Below are positions 33,395 to 33,399 of a DNA stretch of 33,399 nucleotides, piece after piece. A program made the position numbers and the translations under genes. The notes below the pieces were generated by a model, which searched no databases, was not told the origin of the DNA, and saw only the letters and a program-made list of their open reading frames with translations. The stretch's first letter is position 1, and each line of letters starts with the position of its first letter. The stretch lies in the NCBI GenBank assembly GCA_021201865.1, contig JAJQEE010000132.1, positions 1 to 33,399 on the forward strand, read 5' to 3'. Origin of the DNA: Tannerellaceae bacterium. Its GTDB lineage: Bacteria; Bacteroidota; Bacteroidia; Bacteroidales; Tannerellaceae.

Positions 33395-33399
33395 ACTCT

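Overview
The window looks like a chromosomal segment of a gut-type member of the Bacteroidales. I infer Parabacteroides or a close relative, at low confidence below order level. The grounds are a FecR/SusC(STN)/SusD/sulfatase locus, an Mfa-type fimbrial operon, the TAnnTTTG -7 promoter motif at several gene starts, weak Shine-Dalgarno signals, and Ser-type sulfatases.

Layout. 1-877 is gene-free and holds a dispersed palindromic repeat, a tandem array of four 22-nt hairpin units and a promoter candidate. 878-9807 is a sulfated-glycan utilisation locus on +: FecR anti-sigma factor, SusC transporter, SusD lipoprotein and two S1 sulfatases. 9808-10781 is a non-coding inverted-repeat element containing a perfect 105-bp inverted repeat. 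A third sulfatase follows at 10782-12077. 12281-17532 on - is a fimbrial operon: Mfa1-like fimbrillin, Mfa2/FimB-like anchor and a very large accessory/tip subunit. 17533-18062 is AT-rich and carries a pair of 21-bp inverted repeats around an outward-facing promoter motif. It sits directly beside a tyrosine recombinase (18063-19355), and I read it as an invertible promoter switch for the fimbriae, drawn here in the OFF orientation. A second array of four 22-nt hairpin units and a small lipoprotein gene follow. 20336-28154 is the core ammonium-assimilation cluster gltB-gltD-asnB, closed by a strong bidirectional terminator. 28250-31956 on - is an McrBC-type modification-dependent restriction system whose McrB carries EVE-like domains. 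The right end has a frame-broken SnoaL/NTF2-like gene, a HAD-family hydrolase and the terminator of a gene beyond the edge.

How the genes work together. FecR plus a SusC with an STN domain is the usual trans-envelope signalling arrangement, in which substrate binding releases an ECF sigma factor; no sigma gene lies in the window. SusD and SusC would capture and import a sulfated glycan, and the three exported sulfatases would desulfate it; no glycoside hydrolase or sulfatase-maturating enzyme is present here. The recombinase would flip the promoter between the fimbrial operon and itself.

Caution about gene models. Seven reading frames are broken or offset by a single base at or close to a homopolymer run: SusC leader, sulfatase 1, sulfatase 3, tip subunit, fimbrillin signal peptide, McrB N-terminus and the SnoaL-like gene. 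In six of them one added or removed base in the run gives a sensible full-length protein; the SusC leader is less certain. This is either residual sequencing error or real slippage. No tRNA, rRNA, CRISPR array or transposase gene was found.
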